Shown here: positions 39,501 to 46,758 of the stretch, piece after piece | How positions within the stretch are numbered: the first letter of the stretch is position 1 | Layout: the number at the start of each line of letters is the position of its first letter | Source of the DNA: an uncultured Rhodopila sp. | Lineage (GTDB): Bacteria; Pseudomonadota; Alphaproteobacteria; Acetobacterales; Acetobacteraceae | Reading direction: 5' to 3' | Assembly: GCF_903944925.1 (NCBI RefSeq) | Contig: NZ_CAJATU010000086.1 | Coordinates: forward strand, 53,249 to 117,248 | DNA: 64,000 nucleotides | Translations under genes and position numbers: made by a program | Notes under the pieces: model-generated | Seen by the model: only the letters and a program-made list of their open reading frames with translations | Database searches by the model: none | Told to the model about the DNA's origin: nothing

Positions 39501-39650
39501 GGCTTCCGCCCGGGCACTGACAAGTTGATCCTCAGTGGCGTCTCGGTTGCCAGCGAGACTGTCTCCGGTGGTTCGGCTCTTATCGTGTTCTCCGACAACA
39601 GCCACCTGACGCTCACAGGGGTGACAAACCTGACGCACTTGTTCTCCTGA
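36597..39650 (+). CDS. Large beta-helix/beta-solenoid secreted protein, probable type I secretion substrate
   Basis: An about 1017-residue surface or extracellular protein. Its first part is a right-handed beta-helix of the pectate-lyase/DUF1565 kind (TVGVGEEYSTIAAALAAARDG, VNAGTYTNDF, many Asn-ladder turns such as NNDTFNGNG). The remainder is a Gly/Ser/Thr/Asn-rich solenoid with recurring GGSG and GGAG turns (VVIGGSGGLDY, TIIGGSRETIVGGSGG, FIGGSGSAVING). No N-terminal signal peptide is seen. The tail INGFRPGTDKLILSG through LTGVTNLTHLFS resembles C-terminal signals of ABC-exported proteins. ATG 36597 was chosen over GTG 36474 because the extra 41 codons look intergenic. Confidence 0.8.
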   Translation: MTHITNTGSQTGCDGTLGIQDPPIPLSVAWAISNILTVGVGEEYSTIAAALAAARDGNIIEVNAGTYTNDFAIVKADVTLIGVGGIVNMVATEPPTNLKGIITVDASCTIENFSFTGAAISGADGGNGAGIRYEGGNMVLDNDSFQNNQNGLLGFPVLGLPSNSVVLNNDTFNGNGSGTGYTHNVYVGAVDSMTVTNCVFEQADCGHEFKSRALVNTITNNLFWDGPTATPSYDIDLPNGGADIVENNTIEKGPLAVNNTMVHFGGEGIPYSDSSLLVQGNNFIDDQGDAIGVLNQTAINVTINGNRFTNMVSSQVAKGPATETNNVDGNGQTFGDTATAGAIPGSTQIFTDALPHSVVLESCTPQAVQGGAGLLIVTAIQGHVVVIGGSGGLDYTEWSCSGGNQITTAAKSNNVIILAGQDTLDSEGYDTIVVGNGNITASVNGNAVITDGTGSNTWSVNGTANIAANNSNEFIGLGSAGNVTVTGTQAYMQITSNGGTASFNVMQGGGQQQATIAGGSVSLRMYGGQMQISTGGGAQGATMTFAAGTETVTSAGSDVIYAGASNATVIVEGAARVYAGTGQLSVFGHSDAIGASVYAANGLVTLDGDTGNITYYGGDQANTVDSLLSSDRFVGGAGLMTIIGGSRETIVGGSGGLVFNSGGGGGNNVATQAGTTNIVNLSGSDSINSQGTDTIATIGTLSGTVTGNSRINGGSGDISLTLSGLDSFVGYGHDTLTATAGAVVTIQDSGFSSVTESGASVSYVQEDSSASPIANVTVSGGSAFIHSDPSSCLGVATNAGTSTTVVMGAGTQSVTSCGADQIHAGTGSAGVTISAGGATVWGGSGATGISVHDWNAGDTTTVYGGTGSTCVDGGADALHFIGGSGSAVINGEYGSLYIVGGSGSVTASGGCAPTTFIGGSGQANITFSPYGGSVQFGTGSTTVNEAGWGWASSFKFLAGAAPSTDLINGFRPGTDKLILSGVSVASETVSGGSALIVFSDNSHLTLTGVTNLTHLFS

Positions 39651-39724
39651 TGTCGATGCTGCGTGGTCTCAAGGCGCCTCTCACCCCGGGACCACGCCGC
39701 GGCCAACCAAATCGCAGCAACTGT

Positions 39725-39745
39725 GGCGCCGATCACATCGGCGCC
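39725..39745 (+). terminator. Hairpin downstream of the beta-helix gene
   Basis: GGCGCCGAT and ATCGGCGCC form a perfect nine-base-pair stem with a CAC loop, 75 bases after the stop. The following bases include only a short TTT, so it is a weak terminator candidate. Confidence 0.5.
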
Positions 39746-39791
39746 TCCTGCGTTTGGCTAATGTCCGCCGGTCACCCAGCGAACCGAGGGC

Positions 39792-40136
39792 ATGATGAAC
39801 GCAATAAAGGGTTACTCATTCCGCATCGCCGATCTCATGCTGGTTATGGCATGGTCGGAGGCGCAGTCCATGAGGATGGTGGTCCGACTGGATCATGGCG
39901 CCGGCACGGAGGATTATGAAGAGGTGCTGGCGCTCCATTCGGCGGAAACGGACGCCTGCCACTGGGTCATATGGAACGAGATCGAAAGCGTCGTGGTGCA
40001 GCCCCTTATCGGGCGCAGCCGGCGCTACCCATCGGTTTTCGACGCACTGGAGGCGCTGGAGGCGCTGGAACCGTGCCGGCGAATCGCCCAGACGCAGATC
40101 CGGGCGACACGCTGGCCAAACACATGCCGCGGCTAG
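39792..40136 (+). CDS. Hypothetical protein, 114 residues
   Basis: Not recognised. The ATG at 39792 follows a GAGGG site. The protein is soluble, with a beta-rich centre (FRIADLMLVMAWSEAQSMRM, CHWVIWNEIESVVVQPL) and the repeated LEALEALE segment near the C-terminus. It lies between the secreted protein gene and the convergent response regulator, with no operon partner. Confidence 0.6.
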   Translation: MMNAIKGYSFRIADLMLVMAWSEAQSMRMVVRLDHGAGTEDYEEVLALHSAETDACHWVIWNEIESVVVQPLIGRSRRYPSVFDALEALEALEPCRRIAQTQIRATRWPNTCRG

Positions 40137-40153
40137 GTGGCGTCCGCTGACCG

Positions 40154-40897
40154 CTATGTCGTCAGCGGCCGGCCAGCCGTCGTGCCTTCGCCGATATCGG
40201 CGGCCGCGTTCAGACGGTAGCCGCCGGGAACCGTCAGGAGAATGCTGAAGTCGCTCGGGTCGACTTCGATCTTCTGGCGCAGGCGATAGATGTGGGTTTC
40301 CAGCGTATGCGTCGTCACCCCGGCGTTGTATCCCCACACTTCGTTCAGCAGGACCTGGCGCGATGTCACGCGGTCGCCGGCGCGATAGAGGTACTTCAGG
40401 ATCGACACCTCTTTCCCGGTCAAGCGGATTTTCTGGTTCTTGTCCGGGCGCACCAGCAGCTTGGCGGCCGGGCGGAAGGTGTATGGCCCGATCGTGAAGA
40501 CCGCGTCCTCGCTGCTGTCGAAAGTGCGAAGCTGGGCGTTCAGCCGTGCGAGCAGCTCACTGGCGCGAAACGGCTTGGCGACGTAGTCGTTGGCGCCCGA
40601 GTCCAATCCAAGCACCACATCTTCCTCATTCGCTGCGCCGGTCAGCATGATGATCGGCATTCTGTGGCCCTGGCGGCGCATCTTGGCGCAGAAATCGCGG
40701 CCGTCGCCATCCGGCAGATTGATGTCCAAAATAATGGAATCGAACCGCGATTCGGCGGCGTCGAGGTAATGCGACGCCTCGCTCAGCGAGGAGGCTTCGA
40801 CGGACTGAAATAGACCGGTTGACGCAACGTGTTCGACCAGCATTTGCCGAACGGCATCGTCATCTTCAACAATCAGAATTGGGCGGACAGCCGACAT
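40154..40897 (-). CDS. OmpR-family response regulator
   Basis: A 247-residue two-component regulator. The receiver domain has the acidic pair in IVEDDD, phosphoacceptor Asp58 (FDSIILDINLPDGDG), Thr in MLTGAA and Lys108 (YVAKPF). The C-terminal winged helix shows LTGKEVSILKYLYRAG and THTLETHIYRLRQKIE. No cognate kinase is adjacent; the orphan kinase at 28487 is 11 kb away. The gene is divergent from the DUF3597 gene, with a CtrA-type site between them. Confidence 0.92.
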   Translation of the reverse strand: MSAVRPILIVEDDDAVRQMLVEHVASTGLFQSVEASSLSEASHYLDAAESRFDSIILDINLPDGDGRDFCAKMRRQGHRMPIIMLTGAANEEDVVLGLDSGANDYVAKPFRASELLARLNAQLRTFDSSEDAVFTIGPYTFRPAAKLLVRPDKNQKIRLTGKEVSILKYLYRAGDRVTSRQVLLNEVWGYNAGVTTHTLETHIYRLRQKIEVDPSDFSILLTVPGGYRLNAAADIGEGTTAGRPLTT

Positions 40898-41049
40898 GGG
40901 TTTGGTCCCTTCGTGAAAGCGATGGTGTAAAGCGTCTTGTCCCTGTATCGCACTAAGTAATTATATGCAAAGAAAATCGTGTCGAATGAGACATATCGAA
41001 ACAACTTGTTGTGAGACGGTCTGTTTGGCCAGCGTCTATAACAAAGCCG

Positions 41050-41065
41050 TTAACGACGCGTTAAC
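41050..41065. promoter_or_regulatory. CtrA-type binding site (TTAA-N7-TTAAC)
   Basis: TTAACGACGCGTTAAC matches the alphaproteobacterial cell-cycle regulator CtrA consensus exactly. The same bases read as two CGTTAACG boxes 11 bases apart (41048-41055 and 41059-41066), the spacing used by OmpR-type winged-helix dimers. The site lies 109 bases before the DUF3597 start and 150 bases before the response-regulator start. Confidence 0.6.
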
Positions 41066-41174
41066 GCACTATTACGTTTTTCATCCCATAGTACTGTCGG
41101 TCGCGTTTGCTTAATCCTCGGGCCAGGCCGGGCCGCCTGGCGGTCAAAAGCGGCGCATCACACGGGAGAGACAG

Positions 41175-41558
41175 ATGAGCATTTTCGGGTCGATCATGGA
41201 GAAGATCTTTCATCCGGCTAACGCGGCGACACCGGGGGGTGATAAGCCGGGCGCAACCCCGGCTTCCGGCAGTCCGGCAGCGAGTCCGGCCAGCCCGGTG
41301 GATGTTGAACAGGTGCTGACGCAATTGGCATCGCAGAAAGGCGGCGGCGGAAACTGGAAGACGTCCATCGTCGATCTGCTCAAGCTGCTGGATCTCGATT
41401 CCAGCCTGAGCGCGCGCAAGGAGCTTGCGAACGAACTGAGTATCCATGCCGGCGCCGATGGCAGCGCCGAGGAGAACATCGCCCTGCACGCGGGCGTGAT
41501 GCAGAAACTCGCTGAAAACGGCGGGAAGGTGCCCGACAGCCTCAAGACTCACGCCTAG
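41175..41558 (+). CDS. DUF3597 family protein
   Basis: A 127-residue protein opening with MSIFGSIMEKIF, followed by an Ala/Pro/Gly linker. The conserved C-terminal domain contains WKTSIVDLLKLLDLDSSLSA, RKELANEL and MQKLAENGGKVPDSLKTHA. This is the DUF3597 signature; the function is unknown, and the fold resembles small PGB-like helical domains. The ATG at 41175 is preceded by GGGAGAG. It is a single gene under the intergenic region carrying the CtrA-type site. Confidence 0.88.
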   Translation: MSIFGSIMEKIFHPANAATPGGDKPGATPASGSPAASPASPVDVEQVLTQLASQKGGGGNWKTSIVDLLKLLDLDSSLSARKELANELSIHAGADGSAEENIALHAGVMQKLAENGGKVPDSLKTHA

Positions 41559-41575
41559 CCCGCAGCCGCGGGGCG

Positions 41576-41593
41576 GCGCGGTTTCGGCCGCGC
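41576..41593 (+). terminator. GC hairpin after the DUF3597 gene
   Basis: GCGCGG and CCGCGC form a six-base-pair stem with loop TTTCGG, 17 bases after the stop. It is followed by TGCTTGTCGTTT, only moderately T-rich. A weak intrinsic terminator is possible. Confidence 0.4.
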
Positions 41594-41614
41594 TGCTTGT
41601 CGTTTCGTACATCG

Positions 41615-41695
41615 CTATGCCACCAGGGGAAGCAAAGCGAGATAGGTTCCCAGCAGCGTGACAATCAGGACAGCCGCTTTGAGATAGGCGCGCAT
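41615..41695 (-). CDS. 26-residue membrane peptide
   Basis: A very short frame starts at ATG 41693-41695 with a perfect GGAGG about seven bases upstream. It encodes MRAYLKAAVLIVTLLGTYLA followed by LLPLVA, one transmembrane helix with two basic residues at the N-terminus (inside-positive). Nothing else in the frame resembles a larger protein. It is too small for family recognition. Its neighbour is the DUF3597 gene on the opposite strand. Confidence 0.5.
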   Translation of the reverse strand: MRAYLKAAVLIVTLLGTYLALLPLVA

Positions 41696-41921
41696 GGCAA
41701 GCCTCCGTTTCCAGATCGCGACCATGCCTAGCGGGGACAAACATTGCTGTGACCCGGGGCACATCAGGGGACTTATTCCCGAGCTGTGTCTGATACAGGG
41801 AAACGGTAGGGTATGATTGTGGCGACCGGGTTTACGTATCGTTACGAAACATACGATGGTGTGAAAGCGCGCAGTTCCGACCGCCGGGTGGTTCCAGCTT
41901 TACTTTGCTTACGTGTAAAAC

Positions 41922-42821
41922 TCAAAGTTCCTTCGCGGCAAAAGTGTCGCACGACTTAAGGCTACCACCGCGCAAGCCAATCGTCAGCCAGCGCACGCGT
42001 TGCGCAGACGATCCATGCGTGAAGCTGTCGGGCACGGCCATGCCGCGGGACTGACGCTGCAGGCGGTCGTCGCCGATGGCCGCAGCCGTGTTGATCGCCT
42101 GGCGCACATCCGTATCGTCGATATTGGCATGCCGCTGATTCATCCGGTTCGCCCATAGCCCGGCGAAGCAGTCCGCCATCAGTTCCGTACGCACCGATAT
42201 CGCATTCGCTGTTTCGTCATCGGGGGCCTTGGCCTGCATTGCCTGCACCTTTGGCAGGATGCCCAGCAGGTTCTGCACGTGATGCCCGATTTCATGCGCG
42301 ATGACGTAGGCATAGGCAAAATCGCCTCCGCCGCCCATGCGGCGCTGCATGTCCTGGAAGAACAGCGTATCGAGATAGACCTTGCGGTCGTTGGGGCAAT
42401 AGAACGGACCCATTGCCGAGCGCGCCGTCCCGCACGCCGAACCCGTCGCCCCCGAAAACAGCACCAGGATCGGCTTCTGATAGGCGATGTTGGTCTGCTC
42501 GGGCAGCATTTGCGACCAGACATCCTCGGTTTCGCCGAGCACCTTGGCGACGAAAATGCCCTGCTTGTCGTCCGGCGCGCCGATTTGCCGGCTGCTTTGC
42601 TGCGTGGCGGGCGAGCCGCCGCCGCCAGCCACCATCTGGGCGCCGTTGATCAGCACGGCGGGATTGATCCCGAACAGCCAGCCAAGCAGTGTCAGAACAA
42701 GGATCGTGCCGATACCCAGGCCGCCGCGGCCGCCCGGGAAGCCGCCGCCTCCGAAGCCACCGCCCGCTTGGCCGCGCCGATCGTCCACGTTGCTCGAAGC
42801 CCTGAGATCGTCGTCCCGCAT
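41922..42821 (-). CDS. YpfJ-like neutral zinc metallopeptidase
   Basis: A 299-residue membrane-anchored metallopeptidase. After a disordered Gly-rich N-terminus (residues 20-37) comes one transmembrane segment (IGTILVLTLLGWLFGINPA). The peptidase domain follows with the HEIGHH zinc motif at 176-181 and the downstream ELMADCFAGLWA that supplies the third ligand. It belongs to the KPN_02809/YpfJ group; the physiological substrate is unknown. ATG 42821 was preferred to the GTG three bases earlier. Confidence 0.9.
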   Translation of the reverse strand: MRDDDLRASSNVDDRRGQAGGGFGGGGFPGGRGGLGIGTILVLTLLGWLFGINPAVLINGAQMVAGGGGSPATQQSSRQIGAPDDKQGIFVAKVLGETEDVWSQMLPEQTNIAYQKPILVLFSGATGSACGTARSAMGPFYCPNDRKVYLDTLFFQDMQRRMGGGGDFAYAYVIAHEIGHHVQNLLGILPKVQAMQAKAPDDETANAISVRTELMADCFAGLWANRMNQRHANIDDTDVRQAINTAAAIGDDRLQRQSRGMAVPDSFTHGSSAQRVRWLTIGLRGGSLKSCDTFAAKEL

Positions 42822-42896
42822 CACCGTTCCCCCGTGCAGGGGGACATGCTTGCCCGGTTTGGTTCGGCTTGATGAGTAACGACAGCGTGGGACGGG

Positions 42897-43973
42897 TCAG
42901 GCGCGGCGCGGATGCTCCAGGAAGAAGCGCAGCATCTCCTTTGTCGCATCGGGGCCCTTTGGATCGGTGAACGACCCCGCCGGATGGCCGCCGGACCAGG
43001 CATGGCCGGCGCCATGCAATGTCCATTGTTCGATCGCGGTGCCTCCTGCCGGGTCCGTGCTGACGGTGCGGGTGTATCGATATCCGCCGGGGGCATTGCC
43101 TTCCCGCGTATGTGTCCTGAGAGACACGCCGCGCGCGGCCTGCGCGGCCACGGCATCGCCGTTGCGCGGGTTGACCGTGGTGTCGCGGTCGCCATGGAAG
43201 ATGATCACCGGCACATGACGGGTCGCCGGAGCGCCTGTGCTACCGTGCTGCATGGCGGCGAAGGCGGATTTCATGTCGCGCGCGGCGCCGCAGGCCAGTC
43301 CCGAATGGACGCCGACGGCGGCATACAGGTCGGGATAGGTGTTGCCCATCACTGACGCCGCTGCTCCACCTGCGGAGAGGCCGGCGATATAGACCCGCCG
43401 CGGATCGACGGCGTAGTGGCGCATGATCTCGCGAGTGATACCGGCGATCAGCGACGGCTCGCCGGCATCGCGCTGCTGGTCCGCCGGCTTGAACCAGTTC
43501 CAGCACTTCTGCATGTTGGCCTTTCGGATTTGCCCCGGATAGGCGACGAGGCAAACCGCGTCGTCGGCCGCCGCGTTCATGCCCGTGCCGGCGGCAAAGT
43601 CGTCAGGCGATTGCGTGCAGCCATGCAGCATGATGATCAGCGGCACGTGCTGGCCGCGATAGCCGCGCGGGACGTACAGTTTATAAGGACGGGTGCCGAA
43701 CGGGTTGCTGAAGGATTTGTCCAGGAACTGTCCGGCCGGCGACTCGTGTTGATCCGGGGCAGGCGGCGCTTCGCCGGGCAGGTGCCGCTTCAGCCAGTCG
43801 CCGGCGCGGGACAAAATCCCGGCCGCTTCGCCGGTGTCCGCGCCAGGCGCGGAGTGTCCGTTGAGCAGGCGCTGCAGCACCGCCGTCGCCTCCTTCAACT
43901 GCCCGGCTTTGGTCAGACGGGCGGCTTCGAGCATCTCCGGCGGCAGGATCTTGTTCATAAACTTCGCTTTCAC
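42897..43973 (-). CDS. PHB depolymerase-family esterase
   Basis: An alpha/beta-hydrolase of the LpqC/esterase PHB depolymerase family. The oxyanion region LIIMLHGCTQSPDDFA, the nucleophile elbow GLSAGGAAA, the acid region IFHGDRDTTVNP and the catalytic His in GAGHAWSGG are all present. No secretion signal is obvious, so it is probably intracellular. The opening (KVKAKFMNKILPPEMLEAAR) is typical of alphaproteobacterial members. GTG 43973 was chosen; a TTG at 43982 overlapping the upstream stop is possible. It follows the RHH regulator gene and likely shares its transcript. Confidence 0.85.
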   Translation of the reverse strand: MKAKFMNKILPPEMLEAARLTKAGQLKEATAVLQRLLNGHSAPGADTGEAAGILSRAGDWLKRHLPGEAPPAPDQHESPAGQFLDKSFSNPFGTRPYKLYVPRGYRGQHVPLIIMLHGCTQSPDDFAAGTGMNAAADDAVCLVAYPGQIRKANMQKCWNWFKPADQQRDAGEPSLIAGITREIMRHYAVDPRRVYIAGLSAGGAAASVMGNTYPDLYAAVGVHSGLACGAARDMKSAFAAMQHGSTGAPATRHVPVIIFHGDRDTTVNPRNGDAVAAQAARGVSLRTHTREGNAPGGYRYTRTVSTDPAGGTAIEQWTLHGAGHAWSGGHPAGSFTDPKGPDATKEMLRFFLEHPRRA

Positions 43974-43978
43974 TTTGC

Positions 43979-44407
43979 TCAATGCAGCCGATCGGCCAGC
44001 GCCGCGCGGACTTCCCGGGTGGCGTGCAGGGCACCAAGGACGGTGACGGAGGCGATCGCCGCGCGGGCCAGCTCGGGTGTTACATCGCTTGCGATGCTGG
44101 CCAATCCGAGCACTTTGATCTCCAGCCTCTGTCCGGCGTCCCGCGCCGCCTCCAGGTCCGCACGGCTGAAATGGCGCAGCCCGAGGTCGAGCACCTTGCG
44201 CGTCACGGACTGGGTGACGACGTCAGCGTGGCGGTCAAGCTGGTTTCGGATGGCCGTGCGGATGAAGTCCGTGCGGTTGGAATAGAAGCCGTCCTGCACC
44301 ATCAGGTCGATGCGGCCGAGATCGACGTAGCCGAGGTTGATCGTGATCTTCTCGGTGTCGGCGACCCGCTGGCGGGGATCGGGAAGTGTGTTGTTGAGAT
44401 TTACCAT
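43979..44407 (-). CDS. Ribbon-helix-helix (CopG-type) transcriptional regulator
   Basis: A 142-residue protein. Its N-terminal ribbon-helix-helix domain is KITINLGYVDLGRIDLMVQD followed by GFYSNRTDFIRTAIRNQLDRH. A longer C-terminal domain (TRKVLDLGLRHFSRADLEAA onward) probably oligomerises or senses. The start at 44407 has a GGTGAG upstream; an ATG at 44422 lies inside a palindromic site and seems less likely. It overlaps or abuts the esterase gene, so it probably regulates that operon. It lacks a toxin partner, so a toxin-antitoxin role is unlikely. Confidence 0.78.
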   Translation of the reverse strand: MVNLNNTLPDPRQRVADTEKITINLGYVDLGRIDLMVQDGFYSNRTDFIRTAIRNQLDRHADVVTQSVTRKVLDLGLRHFSRADLEAARDAGQRLEIKVLGLASIASDVTPELARAAIASVTVLGALHATREVRAALADRLH

Positions 44408-44431
44408 CCGCTCACCATCCATGTAGATGGT
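44403..44431. promoter_or_regulatory. Candidate RHH operator at the regulator start
   Basis: ACCATC (44414-44419) and GATGGT (44426-44431) form a perfect inverted repeat around CATGTA, and a further ACCATC lies 11 bases away at 44403-44408. Short repeated boxes overlapping the start are typical for autoregulated ribbon-helix-helix genes. The GH5 gene starts on the other side, so both could be controlled. Confidence 0.45.
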
Positions 44432-44574
44432 ATATGGAGGCTGGAGCGGTGCTTGCAAGAGCGGCTTTTCGTCCCACACCTCCCGGTTACGTGTACCACC
44501 AGGAGTTTTGTTGCCATCTCCGCCGCATCGGCGTTGGTCCGCCCCGCCAGGCGTTCCCACCGGCAGGAGATACG

Positions 44575-45732
44575 ATGACAGTCAGATGGTCCTTCGCACG
44601 GTTGCTCCGCACCATGCCCGTGCTCACCGGCGTTGCGCTTGCGCTGCCGGGAGCGGTCCAAGCGGCGGCTCCGCCGCTGCCGACGCTTCTGCCCTCCGGT
44701 ACTTTCAGTACCAAAGGTAATCAGATTGTCGATCAGCATGGCCGCAACGTGCGGCTCGCCTGCGTTGGCTGGAACGAGGTCAATTCGCACATTCTGTTCG
44801 AGATTCAGACCCGCCTGATGGCCTCGCACGGCTTCAACTGCATCCGGTTCTCCTGGGTGAACGCTACGATGGAGGAGAACCTCGGGCAGATCGATTTCAT
44901 CGCCAAGGCTGCGGCGAGCGCCGGGCTGCGGCTGATCCTCGACAACCACACCAATGAGCCGGGGCATGGCGACCGCGACAACTGGGGCGCGCAACAGCGG
45001 AACGGGCTGTGGTACGACAAGGGCGGCGCATCGGACGGCACCGACGGCGGCGGCAATCGCGGCACCACCACCGACGCCAAGTTCATAAAGGACTGGGAGG
45101 CGGTGGCGCGGCACTTCGCCGGCAACCAGACCATCATCGGCTACGACCTGCGAAACGAGCCGCTGGACCTTCCGGGCATGAGCGTCTGGGGCGGCGGCTC
45201 TGACCGGGACATCCGTTCGATGTATCTGCGCGCCGGGAACGCCATTCTGGCAATCGACCCGGACAAGCTGATCATCGTCGAGCCGCCGAACGGCGACTGC
45301 CGCGGCGTGCGGAAGGACCCGCTGACGCTGAATGTGCCGGACAAGCTGGTTTACTCGGTGCACGAATATCCCGGCGAGATCAGCGGCCAGAAGGTCGATT
45401 CCGGACCGGGTCTGATCAAGCGGATGAACGAGTTCTGGGGCTGGATGGTCAATGAGAACCTGGCGCCGGTGTTCATCGGTGAAATGGGCGCCTCGATGTC
45501 CAGCCCGGACAGCAAGGCCTGGGCCGCGACGGTCGTGCCGTATTTCAACGGCACCGGGCCGGATGGCCTGAAAATCGGCGAGGGCGGGCAGGGACTCTCG
45601 ACCGATTGGTGGGCCTGGGGCAATCTCGAGGGACAGAATCCGAACGGCACGCTGGAACCCGACTGGAAGACCCCGCGGCCGGAGCAAGAGGCGGTGTATG
45701 CGAAGCTTCGGCAAAGGCCCCCGGGAGAGTAG
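44575..45732 (+). CDS. Secreted glycoside hydrolase family 5 (cellulase-like)
   Basis: A 385-residue beta-glycanase with a signal peptide cut near AVQA-AAPP. The GH5 clan-A catalytic residues are visible: acid/base Glu195 in YDLRNEP, and nucleophile Glu303 in VFIGEMGAS. VHEYPGEISG supplies the His/Tyr pair of the active site. The N-terminal KGNQIVDQHGRNVRLACVGWN is typical of GH5 enzymes. Start ATG 44575 follows GGCAGGAGA. Alone here, it may process cellulose or a self-made polymer; no bcs cellulose genes are in view. Confidence 0.92.
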   Translation: MTVRWSFARLLRTMPVLTGVALALPGAVQAAAPPLPTLLPSGTFSTKGNQIVDQHGRNVRLACVGWNEVNSHILFEIQTRLMASHGFNCIRFSWVNATMEENLGQIDFIAKAAASAGLRLILDNHTNEPGHGDRDNWGAQQRNGLWYDKGGASDGTDGGGNRGTTTDAKFIKDWEAVARHFAGNQTIIGYDLRNEPLDLPGMSVWGGGSDRDIRSMYLRAGNAILAIDPDKLIIVEPPNGDCRGVRKDPLTLNVPDKLVYSVHEYPGEISGQKVDSGPGLIKRMNEFWGWMVNENLAPVFIGEMGASMSSPDSKAWAATVVPYFNGTGPDGLKIGEGGQGLSTDWWAWGNLEGQNPNGTLEPDWKTPRPEQEAVYAKLRQRPPGE

Positions 45733-45804
45733 GGAAAGGCCCGCAGCCTCATTCCTTTATCGTCATGGCGCGGCGCCGGTCCTGGCCGCCCCGATCGCCC
45801 CCGC

Positions 45805-46758
45805 ATGAAGTTCCTCCGCAACACCGACGAACTCGTCGGCTTGCTGGTAGTCACCTGCATCGGCTTATTCATCGCCGGAGCCCTGCATGCCGGGCTGCTC
45901 AGCGACTGGTTCAGGCATACCAACGAACTGCGCATCATGTTGCCGGAGACCGGCAGCCAGGGGCTGGCGTCCGGCGCCGATATCGAGGTCCTCGGCACGC
46001 GTGTCGGCACCGTCCGCCGCATCGTCGTCGATCCCAGCCAGCGCATGTACGCAGAGGGCGAACTGGAGGAGCAGGCGGCCGGCTACATCCGCCGCGACAG
46101 CAAGGCGGTGGTGAAGAAACGATTCGGCCTGGCCGGCGCTGCGTTCGTCGACATCACCCGCGGCAAGGGCACGCCGTTGGATTGGCACTTCGCCGTCATC
46201 GATGCGGTCACCGAACGCGACCCGACCGAGAATATCGGCGCCCTGGTCGACGAGGTGAAGAAGAAGATCTTCCCGATCCTCGACGATGCCGGCCGTGCCA
46301 TGCGCGCCCTGGCCGATACCGCTCAGGGTATCCAGGAGGGCAAGGGCAATGTCGGGCGGCTGATGCAGGACGAGGATATTTCGAAACAGATCGTCCTGAT
46401 GCTGGGCAACCTGAAGACCGCGACCGAGCAATTGAACGCGACCCTCGCGCAAGTGCAGACCGTGACGGCATCGGTATCGCAACCCAACGGGGTGCCGGCC
46501 CTGCTGCATCGCGCCAATGACGCGCTGGCGTCGGTGCAGGCGGCGACGCGCGACCTCGCCAAGGCGACGCCGCACTTGCCTGAGATTTCCCGCAGCGCCG
46601 AGGCGACGGCCGCCAATCTGCCGGCATTGCTGACCCAGGCGCAGCAAACGGCGGCGGAACTGGAGAAGGTGCTGACCCAGTTGCGCAACACCTGGCCGCT
46701 GTCCGGCTCCGCCGTGCCGGAAACCCGCCGTCTGTCGCCGAACGAGGTGAGGCCATGA
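45805..46758 (+). CDS. MlaD-like (MCE) protein
   Basis: A 317-residue periplasmic lipid-transport substrate-binding protein. One N-terminal transmembrane helix (LVGLLVVTCIGLFIAGALHAG) precedes the MCE domain (LRIMLPETGSQGLASGADIE, VLGTRVGTVRRI). A long helical C-terminal part follows that is predicted to be coiled coil (LKTATEQLNATLAQVQTVTA). MlaE- and MlaF-type partners are not in the window. The stop overlaps the next lipoprotein gene by four bases, so the two probably form a transport subassembly. Confidence 0.87.
   Translation: MKFLRNTDELVGLLVVTCIGLFIAGALHAGLLSDWFRHTNELRIMLPETGSQGLASGADIEVLGTRVGTVRRIVVDPSQRMYAEGELEEQAAGYIRRDSKAVVKKRFGLAGAAFVDITRGKGTPLDWHFAVIDAVTERDPTENIGALVDEVKKKIFPILDDAGRAMRALADTAQGIQEGKGNVGRLMQDEDISKQIVLMLGNLKTATEQLNATLAQVQTVTASVSQPNGVPALLHRANDALASVQAATRDLAKATPHLPEISRSAEATAANLPALLTQAQQTAAELEKVLTQLRNTWPLSGSAVPETRRLSPNEVRP

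Noticed and set aside
39284..39736. 150-residue minus-strand ORF opposite the end of the beta-helix gene
   Set aside because: Its proline-rich pattern is the mirror of Gly-Gly-Ser codons in the coding strand.
43979..44407. Toxin-antitoxin antitoxin
   Set aside because: The RHH protein is too long for a typical antitoxin and is followed by an esterase, not a toxin-sized gene.
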